Positions 1 through 5,862 of a stretch of DNA of 9,475 bases are shown here, in pieces (within the stretch, counting starts at the first letter, position 1; the number at the start of each line of letters is the position of its first letter). The position numbers and the translations under genes are program-made. This stretch comes from Pseudomonadota bacterium (GTDB lineage Bacteria; Pseudomonadota; Alphaproteobacteria; Acetobacterales; Acetobacteraceae). The notes under the pieces were generated by a model. It was not told where the DNA came from. It saw only the letters and a list, made by a program, of their open reading frames with translations, and did not search any database. The stretch is taken from the NCBI GenBank assembly GCA_021808055.1, contig JAKBCH010000065.1, forward strand, positions 1 through 9,475, written 5' to 3'.

Positions 1-78
1 GTGGGAGAAGTGATCAAACGTGTGAGGTTGATCGAACAAATGATATATGTCTGACCGGTGATGAACGGCGGTGCCAAT

Positions 79-116
79 CGTTCAATCTGCGCGCGGCCGT
101 TCAATCTGCGCGCGGC
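79..116. repeat. Perfect 19-bp tandem duplication
   Basis: The unit CGTTCAATCTGCGCGCGGC occurs at 79-97 and again at 98-116 with no spacer and no mismatch. It lies in non-coding sequence. A recent slippage duplication or a duplicated regulatory element are both possible, and nothing in the sequence decides between them. Confidence 0.85.
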
Positions 117-127
117 GGCTGTTTTGG

Positions 128-160
128 GTTGACCGAACACGAAACGTATTTTCGGTCAAC
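128..160. repeat. 10-bp perfect inverted repeat, 13-nt loop
   Basis: GTTGACCGAA at 128-137 is matched by its exact reverse complement TTCGGTCAAC at 151-160. A near copy of the left arm and its flank, GGTTGATCGAACA, lies at 26-38 and differs from 127-139 by one base. The shared element TTGAYCGAA therefore occurs three times: 28-36, 129-137, and on the minus strand 151-159. This looks more like an operator than a terminator, because neither side carries a run of T. The cognate regulator is not identifiable and may lie outside the window. Confidence 0.5.
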
Positions 161-191
161 ATTTTATGGTGAAAACCGGCCTTTTTGGGCC

Positions 192-392
192 TCAGAATCC
201 CGTTAAAAGGCTACTCCTATACCGTTGTACGGTAGCACGGGATCTGGATGATTTTACCTGTGTCCGCAAGGTCACAAGGGCCGCGAACGCCGTCAGCAAC
301 GCGAGCAGCAGAAAGGCCAAGCCCAGCGTGATCCACCGCAGCTTGACGGTGCGTTTACGAGCAACCCAACCGAATCTTCTGCAAAAGTAGTG
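192..392 (-). pseudogene. Possible gene remnant with one membrane segment
   Basis: Reading the minus strand, the frame is open from just after a TAG (plus 393-395) to a TGA (192-194), 66 codons, with no ATG, GTG or TTG start. Its middle reads as a basic stretch (ARKRTVKLRW) followed by a hydrophobic helix (ITLGLAFLLLALLTAFAALV), which looks like the N-terminal membrane anchor of a real protein. The part after the helix has no recognisable character. It starts 14 nt beyond the stop of the flavin reductase gene on the same strand. It may be the decayed N-terminus of a lost gene; chance is a real alternative. Confidence 0.25.
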
Positions 393-405
393 CTAAATGT
401 CTGGA

Positions 406-909
406 TTAATTTGCCCTTACAGCTGGTTCAAGCCGGTAATAGCGACGTTGATGATAAACCAACCCCGAAGCAGCGGGGTAGAGTTTTATGTTCTGCACAT
501 CGCAGAACATCACTTGATGCGTGCCGATTTCAACGATGTTGGATATCTGGCAATCCAGGGCAGCCGTGGCGTCCTCCAAAACCGGCGCGCCGGTTGAAAG
601 GCGCTGCCAGCCTGTCTGGGCAAAGCGTTCCGGCATGCTCATGCCGTGCTGTCCGGCAAAGATACGTGAAAGCTGCTCTCCATTAGCGTTAAGAACATTT
701 ACGCATAATGTCCCCGCTTGTCGGAATGCGCCTGCAATTCGGCTACTCTTATTCATGCACACCAAAATTGTCGCGGGCGTATCGGTTACGCTGCAAACGG
801 CAGATGCCGTGAACCCAATGTCACCATCAGGGGTTGAGGTGGTCACAATATTCACCGCAGCACCAAGCCGTGCCATGGCCTCCCGAAAATGCTGATTTTC
901 AACAATCAT
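406..909 (-). CDS. Flavin reductase, RutF/HpaC-like
   Basis: A 167-residue protein of the flavin reductase-like domain family, the small NAD(P)H:flavin oxidoreductases that feed reduced FMN or FAD to a partner monooxygenase in the cytoplasm. Visible family segments are FREAMARLGAAVNIVTT (residues 8-24), GFTASAVCSVTDTPATILVC near 32-51, a GTHQVMFCDV segment in the C-terminal third and GLVYHQRRYYRL near the end. The GAAVNIVTT and GFTASAVCSVTDTP segments are very close to E. coli RutF as I remember it, so RutF is a nearer relative than HpaC. A good Shine-Dalgarno, AGGAAGG (plus 919-925), lies 9 nt before the ATG. It is last in the minus-strand operon, 21 nt after the aldehyde dehydrogenase gene. 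The likely partner is the LuxA-like monooxygenase two genes upstream. I withhold the name rutF because the rest of the rut operon is missing. Confidence 0.9.
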   Translation of the reverse strand: MIVENQHFREAMARLGAAVNIVTTSTPDGDIGFTASAVCSVTDTPATILVCMNKSSRIAGAFRQAGTLCVNVLNANGEQLSRIFAGQHGMSMPERFAQTGWQRLSTGAPVLEDATAALDCQISNIVEIGTHQVMFCDVQNIKLYPAASGLVYHQRRYYRLEPAVRAN

Positions 910-930
910 GTTTTTATGCCTTCCTATGCT

Positions 931-2409
931 TCACCGCATCACGAACGGGTCTGGCAGCGGCGCTTCGGAGAGATTGATCCATACAGATTTCGTGCGCGTG
1001 TAATCCAGAATCACCTCAATCCCGCCCTCGCGCCCGAGCCCGCTTTCTTTGTACCCGCCAAAGGGAACCAAAGGTGAAATCACCCGATAGGTATTCACCC
1101 ACACCACTCCAGCACGGATATTGCGCGAGAGCCGATGAGCGCGAGCTAGGTCTTTTGTGAATACACCGCTCGCGAGCCCGAATTTCGAATTATTTGCCAG
1201 CACCAGGGCCTCATCCTCAGTATCGAACGCCACTATGCTCAGAACAGGTGCGAAGAACTCCTCGCACAGGCAGGGGGCCTCAAGCTTATGGCACAGCAGA
1301 ATCGTCGGGCGCAGATAAAATCCTGCGCTAAACCCCTCCGGCACGGTACCACCGGTGATCAATTCCGCTCCTTCCTCCAGGCTTGCTTTGATCAACGCCA
1401 AAGCACGATCCCGTTGCTTTACGGTAGCCAGCGGCCCCATCTGCGTATCTTGGCTAGCGGGGTTACCAATCACAATCTGTTCTGCCCTTGCTTTCAGCCT
1501 TCCCAGCAACGTTGCCAACAAAGGCCTTTGCACCAGCAAGCGCGATCCCGCCACGCAACTTTGGCCACTGGCCGCGAAAATCCCGGCGATCACGGCACTC
1601 ACCACATTGTCAACATCCGCATCTTCAAACACCAGCACAGGTGACTTCCCGCCCAGCTCGAGCGTCGTAGCAGCGAGGTTGGCCGCGGAATTGCGCACAA
1701 TATGCCGCGCCGTCTCCGGCCCCCCGGTGAAGGCGATGCGCGAAACCAGCGGATGCGTGGTCAGCGCTTGCCCACATTCCGCCCCGGTGCCGGTGATGAT
1801 GTTCACCACACCCGGCGGAAACCCGGCCTCATGCACGACGCGGGCGAATTCCAGTAAAGGTGCCGCGCCATCCTCGGCGGCTTTCAAAACCACAGTACAG
1901 CCGGCGGCCAGTGCAGGGCCTAATTTCACCGCCGCCAGAAAAAGTTGCGAGTTCCAGGGTACCATGGCCGCTACCACGCCCACTGGCTCGCGGCGCAGCG
2001 TCACGTCCATATCCGGCTTGTCCACCGGAACGGAGAAACCCATTACCTTGTCCGCCAGCCCGGCATAAAAGCGGAAATATTCGGCGATATAAGCAATCTG
2101 CCCGCTCGTCTCGCGGATGATCTTGCCCGTATCCCGCGTTTCCAGCGCCGCCAGACGTGGCGCGGCCTCTCCCAGCAAATCCCCTAACCGAAACAAAAGT
2201 TTGCCGCGCGCCGTGGCCGTCAACCCCGCCCAGGCGGGGTCGCGCAATGCCGCGTCGGCGGCATGCACGGCCCGGTCAACGTCTTGCGCGGAGGCAGAGG
2301 GCATCAACGCCCAGGGCTTGCCGGTCGCTGGGTCAAGGCTCTCAAAACACGCCGCCGCATCCTCGAATATTCCGGCAATGTAATGCTGGAAACGGGCCAA
2401 CTCAGGCAT
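931..2409 (-). CDS. NAD(P)+-dependent aldehyde dehydrogenase
   Basis: A full-length (492-residue) aldehyde dehydrogenase that should oxidise an aldehyde to the carboxylic acid in the cytoplasm. The fold is intact: PWN with Asn153, cofactor-site Lys176, an FTGG turn at 227-230, general base Glu251 in ELGGKSP, catalytic Cys285 in GQSCVAGSR, the second conserved Glu384, and the C-terminal PFGGYKESGLGREGG block at 449-463. Two usual motifs are altered: KPAE reads KAAE (176-179) and FGPV reads FAPV (386-389). These should not abolish activity but may affect cofactor handling or substrate. It resembles the broad betaine-aldehyde/hydroxymuconic-semialdehyde group, and the substrate cannot be read from sequence. 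Its ATG overlaps the end of the monooxygenase gene by 8 nt and its own Shine-Dalgarno is weak, so translation is probably coupled. Confidence 0.93.
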   Translation of the reverse strand: MPELARFQHYIAGIFEDAAACFESLDPATGKPWALMPSASAQDVDRAVHAADAALRDPAWAGLTATARGKLLFRLGDLLGEAAPRLAALETRDTGKIIRETSGQIAYIAEYFRFYAGLADKVMGFSVPVDKPDMDVTLRREPVGVVAAMVPWNSQLFLAAVKLGPALAAGCTVVLKAAEDGAAPLLEFARVVHEAGFPPGVVNIITGTGAECGQALTTHPLVSRIAFTGGPETARHIVRNSAANLAATTLELGGKSPVLVFEDADVDNVVSAVIAGIFAASGQSCVAGSRLLVQRPLLATLLGRLKARAEQIVIGNPASQDTQMGPLATVKQRDRALALIKASLEEGAELITGGTVPEGFSAGFYLRPTILLCHKLEAPCLCEEFFAPVLSIVAFDTEDEALVLANNSKFGLASGVFTKDLARAHRLSRNIRAGVVWVNTYRVISPLVPFGGYKESGLGREGGIEVILDYTRTKSVWINLSEAPLPDPFVMR

Positions 2410-3457
2410 ATTCGGGCACTTTCTGGAATTGCGGCATCACCTGCTCGATAAAGCGTGTCAGCGAGGCTTTCTTGCGTTCAAAGCTCATGCCGCTATCGAT
2501 CCATAGGCTGAACTGGTCATAGCCCAAAGCCTCATAGCTCTTCAGCCGCGCCACCACATCATCCGGCGTGCCGATGACGAGGTTTTTGCGCACTGCTTCC
2601 GGCGCATATTGCGGCATCGCCGCCATTTCTTCCGGCGTCAATTCCTCCATCATGCCTTGCGTTACCGGCTTCTTGTTCTGGAACCAGGCGCCGAAATAGC
2701 AATAGAAGCGACTCAACTCCTCCGCCCCGCGCGCGGCATCAGCTTCATCGGCAGCCACGTAGGTGTGTTGCAGCAGCATGATCTGTGGACGTTTAACCTG
2801 CGGGTTCGCTTCGCAGGCGGCGTTGAAGCGCTGCATCAGGCTTTCCACTTCCGCGTCACCGCTGGCCAGAGGCGTCACCTGCACATTGCATCCCGTCCGC
2901 ACCGCGAATTCATGCGAGTTCGGGTCCCGTGCGGCCACCCACATCGGAGGTCCACCCGGCTGCACAGGCTGCGGCACGGCACTGGTTTTCGGAAACTGCC
3001 AATATTCGCCCTGATGCTCATAATCGCCCTGGAATAGCTTTTGCACCGCGGGCACCAGCTCACGCATCCGCAAGCCTGCCTCCATCGGCGTCAGCCCAGG
3101 ATGCAGCCGCTCATATTCAAAACTGTACGCCCCTCGCGCGATCCCCAGTTCCAGCCGCCCGCCTGTGATAACATCCGTCATCGCCGTTTCGCCCGCCAGC
3201 TTGATCGGGTGCCAGAACGGCGCGATGACCGAGCTGGTGCCCAGCCGGATCTTCGTCGTCTTCGGCGCCAGATAGGCGATCTGGATGAACGGGTTCGGTG
3301 CAATGGTGAATTCCATGCCGTGATGCTCGCCGATCCAGGCGGCTTCCATCCCGCCCGCCTCGGCCATCTGCACCAGTGCCTCTAACTCGTGCAGAAGCTC
3401 GGTATGGCTTTGCCCGGGTTCCAGCCGTTCCATATGCACAAACAGCGAGAATCTCAT
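2402..3457 (-). CDS. LuxA-like flavin-dependent monooxygenase (LLM class)
   Basis: A 351-residue bacterial-luciferase-family TIM-barrel oxidoreductase, the oxygenase half of a two-component system that uses reduced flavin and O2. The N-terminal half resembles luciferase alpha: GEHHGMEF at 43-50, with Glu44-His45-His46 in the place of LuxA Glu43-His44-His45, then NPF (55-57), HPIKLAGE (83-90) and a GGRLELGIARGAY block (99-111). The position of the reactive LuxA cysteine is Ala107 here. His45 is the expected catalytic base by analogy. It is nearer to alkanal-monooxygenase-like proteins than to RutA. A Shine-Dalgarno GAGGGAG lies about 8 nt upstream of the ATG, and the gene starts 20 nt after the hydrolase stop. 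The flavin reductase two genes downstream is the obvious electron donor. The substrate is unknown; family members oxidise aldehydes, ketones, sulfonates or N-heterocycles. Confidence 0.9.
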   Translation of the reverse strand: MRFSLFVHMERLEPGQSHTELLHELEALVQMAEAGGMEAAWIGEHHGMEFTIAPNPFIQIAYLAPKTTKIRLGTSSVIAPFWHPIKLAGETAMTDVITGGRLELGIARGAYSFEYERLHPGLTPMEAGLRMRELVPAVQKLFQGDYEHQGEYWQFPKTSAVPQPVQPGGPPMWVAARDPNSHEFAVRTGCNVQVTPLASGDAEVESLMQRFNAACEANPQVKRPQIMLLQHTYVAADEADAARGAEELSRFYCYFGAWFQNKKPVTQGMMEELTPEEMAAMPQYAPEAVRKNLVIGTPDDVVARLKSYEALGYDQFSLWIDSGMSFERKKASLTRFIEQVMPQFQKVPEYA

Positions 3458-3477
3458 CGTCGTCGCTCCCTCGTAAA

Positions 3478-4299
3478 CTATTGCGCGGCTTGCAACAGCG
3501 CGGTTTCAGAAAAAAAACGGCTTAGGACTTCATTCACCAAATCTGGCGCGGCCAGGCTCATCATGTGGCGCTGACCGACAAGCGCCAAGGCCTGGCCCTC
3601 CGGGGCAGCCTCAGCCATGCGGCGGGACATTTCGGGTGACGAATTTTCGTCCTCTTCCCCGGTCAGGAACAAGGCGGGCATGGCCAGTTTCTCCAGCCGT
3701 CCTTCATGCGCGGCGTCGGACCTGGCGAACAACCCATAGGCGCGGACATAGCCTACCGGATTCACTGTCGTGAGCGAGGCGCCCACCCAGGCGGCGGTTT
3801 CCAGCAGATCCTGGGGCACCGGCACGCCGAACCAGCGGTCGATGGCGGCCTGCCGCCAGGCCAAGTCCTGCGCGCGGCCCTTCAGAGCCTCCGCCCGCGC
3901 CAGCACGGCGGCTCGCTGGGTTGGCGTGCGGCAATAAACCCCATTCATCGGCACTACAGCATTCACGCGTTCAGGATAGGTCAGCGCGAATTCCAGCGCG
4001 ATCAACGCTCCCATGGAATGGCCGACGAGGCTCACGCGCTCCAGCCCCAGCCCGTCCAGCAAGGCTAGAAGCTGCCCGGCATAATCGCCCAGATCTGGAG
4101 TGTCCGGCGGCAAAAGGCTGTTGCCATGGCCCAGCGTGTCGTAGGCGATCACATCCCAGTGCGGGGCGAAGGCGGCCATCTGGGGCGCCCAGAATCCGGC
4201 ATGCATGCCCACCCCGTGGATGAGCACCAGGGCCGGGCCGGACCCAGCGCGGCAATAGCCCGTGCCGCCCAACCGGCCGAGATGATAACTCTCAGCCAT
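3478..4299 (-). CDS. Alpha/beta hydrolase
   Basis: A 273-residue cytoplasmic alpha/beta-hydrolase-fold enzyme of normal single-domain length. The triad can be read directly: nucleophile Ser95 in GHSMG (93-97), acid Asp217 in LTGEEDENSSPE and His245 in GQRHMMSL. The oxyanion motif HGVG is at 28-31, and a YDTLGHGNS strand-turn follows at 53-61. The region 125-195, between strands 6 and 7, is the likely cap domain that sets substrate choice. The family includes esterases, C-C bond hydrolases, lactonases and the RutD type; the motifs do not distinguish these. The ATG overlaps the end of the preceding gene by 8 nt (4292-4299) and no strong Shine-Dalgarno is visible, suggesting translational coupling. 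Placed just before the monooxygenase gene, it could cleave an ester, lactone or amide formed by oxygenation. Confidence 0.9.
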   Translation of the reverse strand: MAESYHLGRLGGTGYCRAGSGPALVLIHGVGMHAGFWAPQMAAFAPHWDVIAYDTLGHGNSLLPPDTPDLGDYAGQLLALLDGLGLERVSLVGHSMGALIALEFALTYPERVNAVVPMNGVYCRTPTQRAAVLARAEALKGRAQDLAWRQAAIDRWFGVPVPQDLLETAAWVGASLTTVNPVGYVRAYGLFARSDAAHEGRLEKLAMPALFLTGEEDENSSPEMSRRMAEAAPEGQALALVGQRHMMSLAAPDLVNEVLSRFFSETALLQAAQ

Positions 4300-4879
4300 T
4301 CAAATCGCCCAGCTCGGCCAAATCTTTGTAACGGTCGCCAATCCGATGGTGCGGCCGCCCACCGATGGAGGCACCCAGCGCCACCAGAATCTCATCCTGA
4401 GCAGGGGCGTCATCGATACTGAACTGCACGGTAAGGTAATGCGAGCGCATGCCCTCATCATGCTTGTGCATCAGCGGAATCTGGATGGAGGCCCCCGGCC
4501 CACCGCGCGTGTTAGTGAAGGCAAGATAGGATTTCGCCCCCACCGCCTTGCGGTAATGATTACCAAAGCGCAGCGTATGGATCAGTGCCGAGGCATGTTC
4601 CACTTCGCCCGCGGTGCCGACGATGGCGCATTTGCCATAGCCTTCCACCGCCTCGCCCGAGCCCGCCAGGCGCAGGATCTCGGCAGTTAGAATCTGCCCC
4701 AGCTCCGGCCCGATGGCGCGGATTTCCGGAGAAAGGTCCTCCACAAAACCGCGCCCTGCCCAGGGATTGCTAAGCACAGCGGCGGCGGCGAACAGTTTGA
4801 ACGGACCAGGGGCGGCGCGCCCGCCTTCGATACGGATATCTTCGGTGAAGGTGACGAGCTTGCGCAGGGACAGCGTCAT
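4292..4879 (-). CDS. DUF1185 / 'amino acid synthesis' family protein (PF06684)
   Basis: A 195-residue protein with the hallmarks of Pfam PF06684: RKLVTF near the start, IRIEGG (15-20), a NPWAGRGFVEDLSP block (38-51), YGKCAIVGTAGEVEHASALIH (81-101, listed by its ends), a RGGPGASIQIPLMHK segment (125-139) and GGRPHHRIGD (173-182). Solved structures of the family show a variant of the Bacillus chorismate-mutase-like trimeric fold. The 'amino acid synthesis' label came from context and no reaction is established to my knowledge. The conserved His95, His101 and His138 are candidates for an active site. It is first in the minus-strand operon, with Shine-Dalgarno AAGGAG (plus 4886-4891) 6 nt from the ATG. 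The palindromic operator begins 5 bp upstream of that Shine-Dalgarno, so control is immediate. A RidA-like or hydrolytic step on the imported compound is a guess. Confidence 0.88.
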   Translation of the reverse strand: MTLSLRKLVTFTEDIRIEGGRAAPGPFKLFAAAAVLSNPWAGRGFVEDLSPEIRAIGPELGQILTAEILRLAGSGEAVEGYGKCAIVGTAGEVEHASALIHTLRFGNHYRKAVGAKSYLAFTNTRGGPGASIQIPLMHKHDEGMRSHYLTVQFSIDDAPAQDEILVALGASIGGRPHHRIGDRYKDLAELGDLNG

Positions 4880-4895
4880 GGCGGACTCCTTATTG

Positions 4896-4915
4896 TATTA
4901 TGGTATACCATAATA
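4896..4915. promoter_or_regulatory. Operator 1: perfect 20-bp palindrome
   Basis: TATTATGGTATACCATAATA is its own reverse complement. It lies between the divergent DUF1185 gene and the GntR gene and shares TTATGGTATACC with a second palindrome at 5818-5839. The GT-AT-AC core and symmetry fit GntR-family operators. It overlaps the proposed -10 of the minus-strand operon, which argues for repression by occlusion. The regulator encoded next to it is the likely ligand-responsive binder. Confidence 0.85.
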
Positions 4916-4936
4916 TTGACAGGAAGCCCGTGTAAA
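4907..4936 (-). promoter_or_regulatory. Predicted promoter of the catabolic operon
   Basis: On the minus strand TTTACA (plus 4931-4936) is followed after 18 nt by TATGGT (plus 4907-4912). The same two hexamers with the same 18-nt gap precede the import operon. Transcription would start near 4900, leaving a leader of about 20 nt that still contains the AAGGAG at 4886-4891. The -10 lies inside operator 1. TATGGT is a modest -10 match; an alternative is TTCCTG with CATAAT 17 nt on, within the same operator. Confidence 0.5.
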
Positions 4937-4974
4937 GAGGAAAGTGCACCTGCCCATCGTTTTTAACTCGGGCC

Positions 4975-5688
4975 ATGATAGAAAGAGCCAAAGGGAAACA
5001 GGTCCTGAACATGCCGGATACCCAACCAGACGCACTGCTGATCAACCGCCCCGCCAAAACTCTGCGGCAATTGACACTGGAAAAAATGCGAGAGGCAATC
5101 CTCACCCTGAAATTTCGCCCCGGAGAGCGGTTGGTGGAGCGGGCTTTATGTGAGCGTCTTGGCGTTAGCCGCTCCGTGGTACGGGAGGTATTGCGCAATC
5201 TGGAATCCGAAGGCCTGGTAGATACTATTCCTAATCATGGCCCCGCCGTGGCGGCTCCCGAGCCTGCGAAAATCGCGCAGATCTACGAGCTGCGCTCCAT
5301 GCTGGAAGCTTTGGCCGCCCGCCACTGCGCAGCTCGCGCCACGCCGGCCGACCTTGCCGCTCTACGCGCGGCTTTGGAAGAAGTACGCGAAGGCTATGCC
5401 AGCGCCGATGCCTTCGCCGTGCTGGCTGCCACCGCGAATTTCTACGAGGCGATGTTCCGCACAGCGGGGCGCCAAGTGGCGTGGGAATTGCTGGTTTCTC
5501 TGAACGGGCGCATCACCCACCTGCGCGCCCGCACCATCTCCACCTCCGGACGAGACAGGGAAGGAGTGGCCGAAATGCAGGCGATTTTGGACGCCATCGA
5601 GGTGCGGGACCCGGATGCGGCGGCAGCAGCCTCCGTAAGGCATCTGCAGAACGCCCTACAGCTAGCACTCACGCAAGACCAGCGCTGA
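4975..5688 (+). CDS. GntR-family transcriptional regulator, FCD type
   Basis: A 237-residue regulator with an N-terminal winged helix (about 30-93; the recognition region is LCERLGVSRSVVREVLRNLE) and an all-helical C-terminal FCD effector domain (about 105-232). The usual FCD metal site appears eroded: the D-x-x-F-H motif reads T-A-N-F-Y (153-157), the next His position is Met201 in AEMQAILDAI, and only His223 in RHL remains. Ligand sensing may therefore not need a metal. Two starts are possible. The ATG at 4975 has a poor ribosome site; the ATG at 5011 (giving MPDTQPD, 225 residues) has AAGGGAA and AGG upstream and may be the true one. The gene is divergent from the catabolic operon across operator 1 and is followed by the import operon with operator 2. 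It probably represses both operons and itself until the substrate or a product binds. Confidence 0.9.
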   Translation: MIERAKGKQVLNMPDTQPDALLINRPAKTLRQLTLEKMREAILTLKFRPGERLVERALCERLGVSRSVVREVLRNLESEGLVDTIPNHGPAVAAPEPAKIAQIYELRSMLEALAARHCAARATPADLAALRAALEEVREGYASADAFAVLAATANFYEAMFRTAGRQVAWELLVSLNGRITHLRARTISTSGRDREGVAEMQAILDAIEVRDPDAAAAASVRHLQNALQLALTQDQR

Positions 5689-5797
5689 ACGCCTTCTGCA
5701 GTGCACAAGAATTGGGCGTAGAGCTATTTTTGCGACTCCGGACGCACCGCTTTCGGGGTGTTGACGCTAAATAGGGCTGGAACGGACAATTTTCCCC

Positions 5798-5827
5798 TTT
5801 ACAGCGCCTTTCAAACAATCTTATGGT
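5798..5827 (+). promoter_or_regulatory. Predicted promoter of the import operon
   Basis: TTTACA (5798-5803) and TATGGT (5822-5827) are separated by 18 nt, identical in hexamers and spacing to the predicted catabolic-operon promoter. The -10 lies within operator 2. Transcription would begin near 5834, giving a leader of about 30 nt before the ATG at 5863. The repeated arrangement at two unlinked starts is the main support. TTTACA could alternatively be a binding half-site rather than a -35. Confidence 0.5.
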
Positions 5828-5839
5828 ATACCGTAAGAT
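5818..5839. promoter_or_regulatory. Operator 2: 22-bp palindrome with one mismatched pair
   Basis: The two halves around the centre at 5828/5829 pair over 11 positions except 5824 (T) against 5833 (G). The left part CTTATGGTATACC matches operator 1 over TTATGGTATACC. It ends 23 bp before the NIPSNAP start codon and overlaps the predicted -10. It lies about 920 bp from operator 1, with the regulator gene between them, so one protein probably serves both sites. Confidence 0.82.
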
Positions 5840-5862
5840 AAACATATCGAGGCTCGCACCGA

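Larger units (their letters stand above)
1..405. other. Gene-poor left flank with repeats and a possible gene remnant
   Basis: No convincing intact gene is visible between the window edge and the stop codon of the flavin reductase gene at 406. The stretch looks less GC-rich than the operons to its right. It holds a perfect 19-bp tandem duplication (79-116), a 10-bp inverted repeat (128-160), a 6-bp inverted repeat TACCGT/ACGGTA (220-234) and a start-less minus-strand frame (192-392) encoding a membrane-like segment. A 74-codon plus-strand frame at 166-390 is antisense to that frame and resembles no family. No strong rho-independent terminator for the minus-strand operon is evident here. Confidence 0.6.
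5689..5862. other. Regulatory spacer before the import operon
   Basis: This 174-bp gap separates the regulator stop from the NIPSNAP start. No terminator hairpin with a T run is evident after the regulator gene, so some read-through into the import operon is possible. Besides operator 2 and its promoter, a second candidate promoter is present: TTGACG (5761-5766) with GACAAT (5785-5790) 18 nt on. It would start near 5797 and place operator 2 downstream of the start site as a roadblock. Confidence 0.45.

Noticed and set aside
128..160. The 10-bp inverted repeat as a rho-independent terminator
   Set aside because: The loop is 13 nt and neither side has a run of T. The arms recur as single copies nearby, which fits a protein-binding site better.
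178..191. GGCC/GGCC mini-hairpin around a T run
   Set aside because: The stem is only 4 bp and the T run is in the loop, so it is not a credible terminator.
166..390. Plus-strand 74-codon frame in the left flank
   Set aside because: No family resemblance and no ribosome site, and it is antisense to the more protein-like minus-strand remnant.
1355..2068. A 237-codon plus-strand open frame inside the aldehyde dehydrogenase gene
   Set aside because: The opposite strand encodes an intact ALDH with all catalytic motifs, and the plus-strand translation is low-complexity Ala/Ser/Pro/Thr-rich.
406..4879. Calling the minus-strand operon a rut pyrimidine-degradation operon
   Set aside because: Only the reductase is clearly Rut-like. 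The oxygenase is LuxA-like, no RutB-type amidohydrolase, RutE-type reductase or RutG-type permease is present, and the transporter is of the polyamine ABC type.
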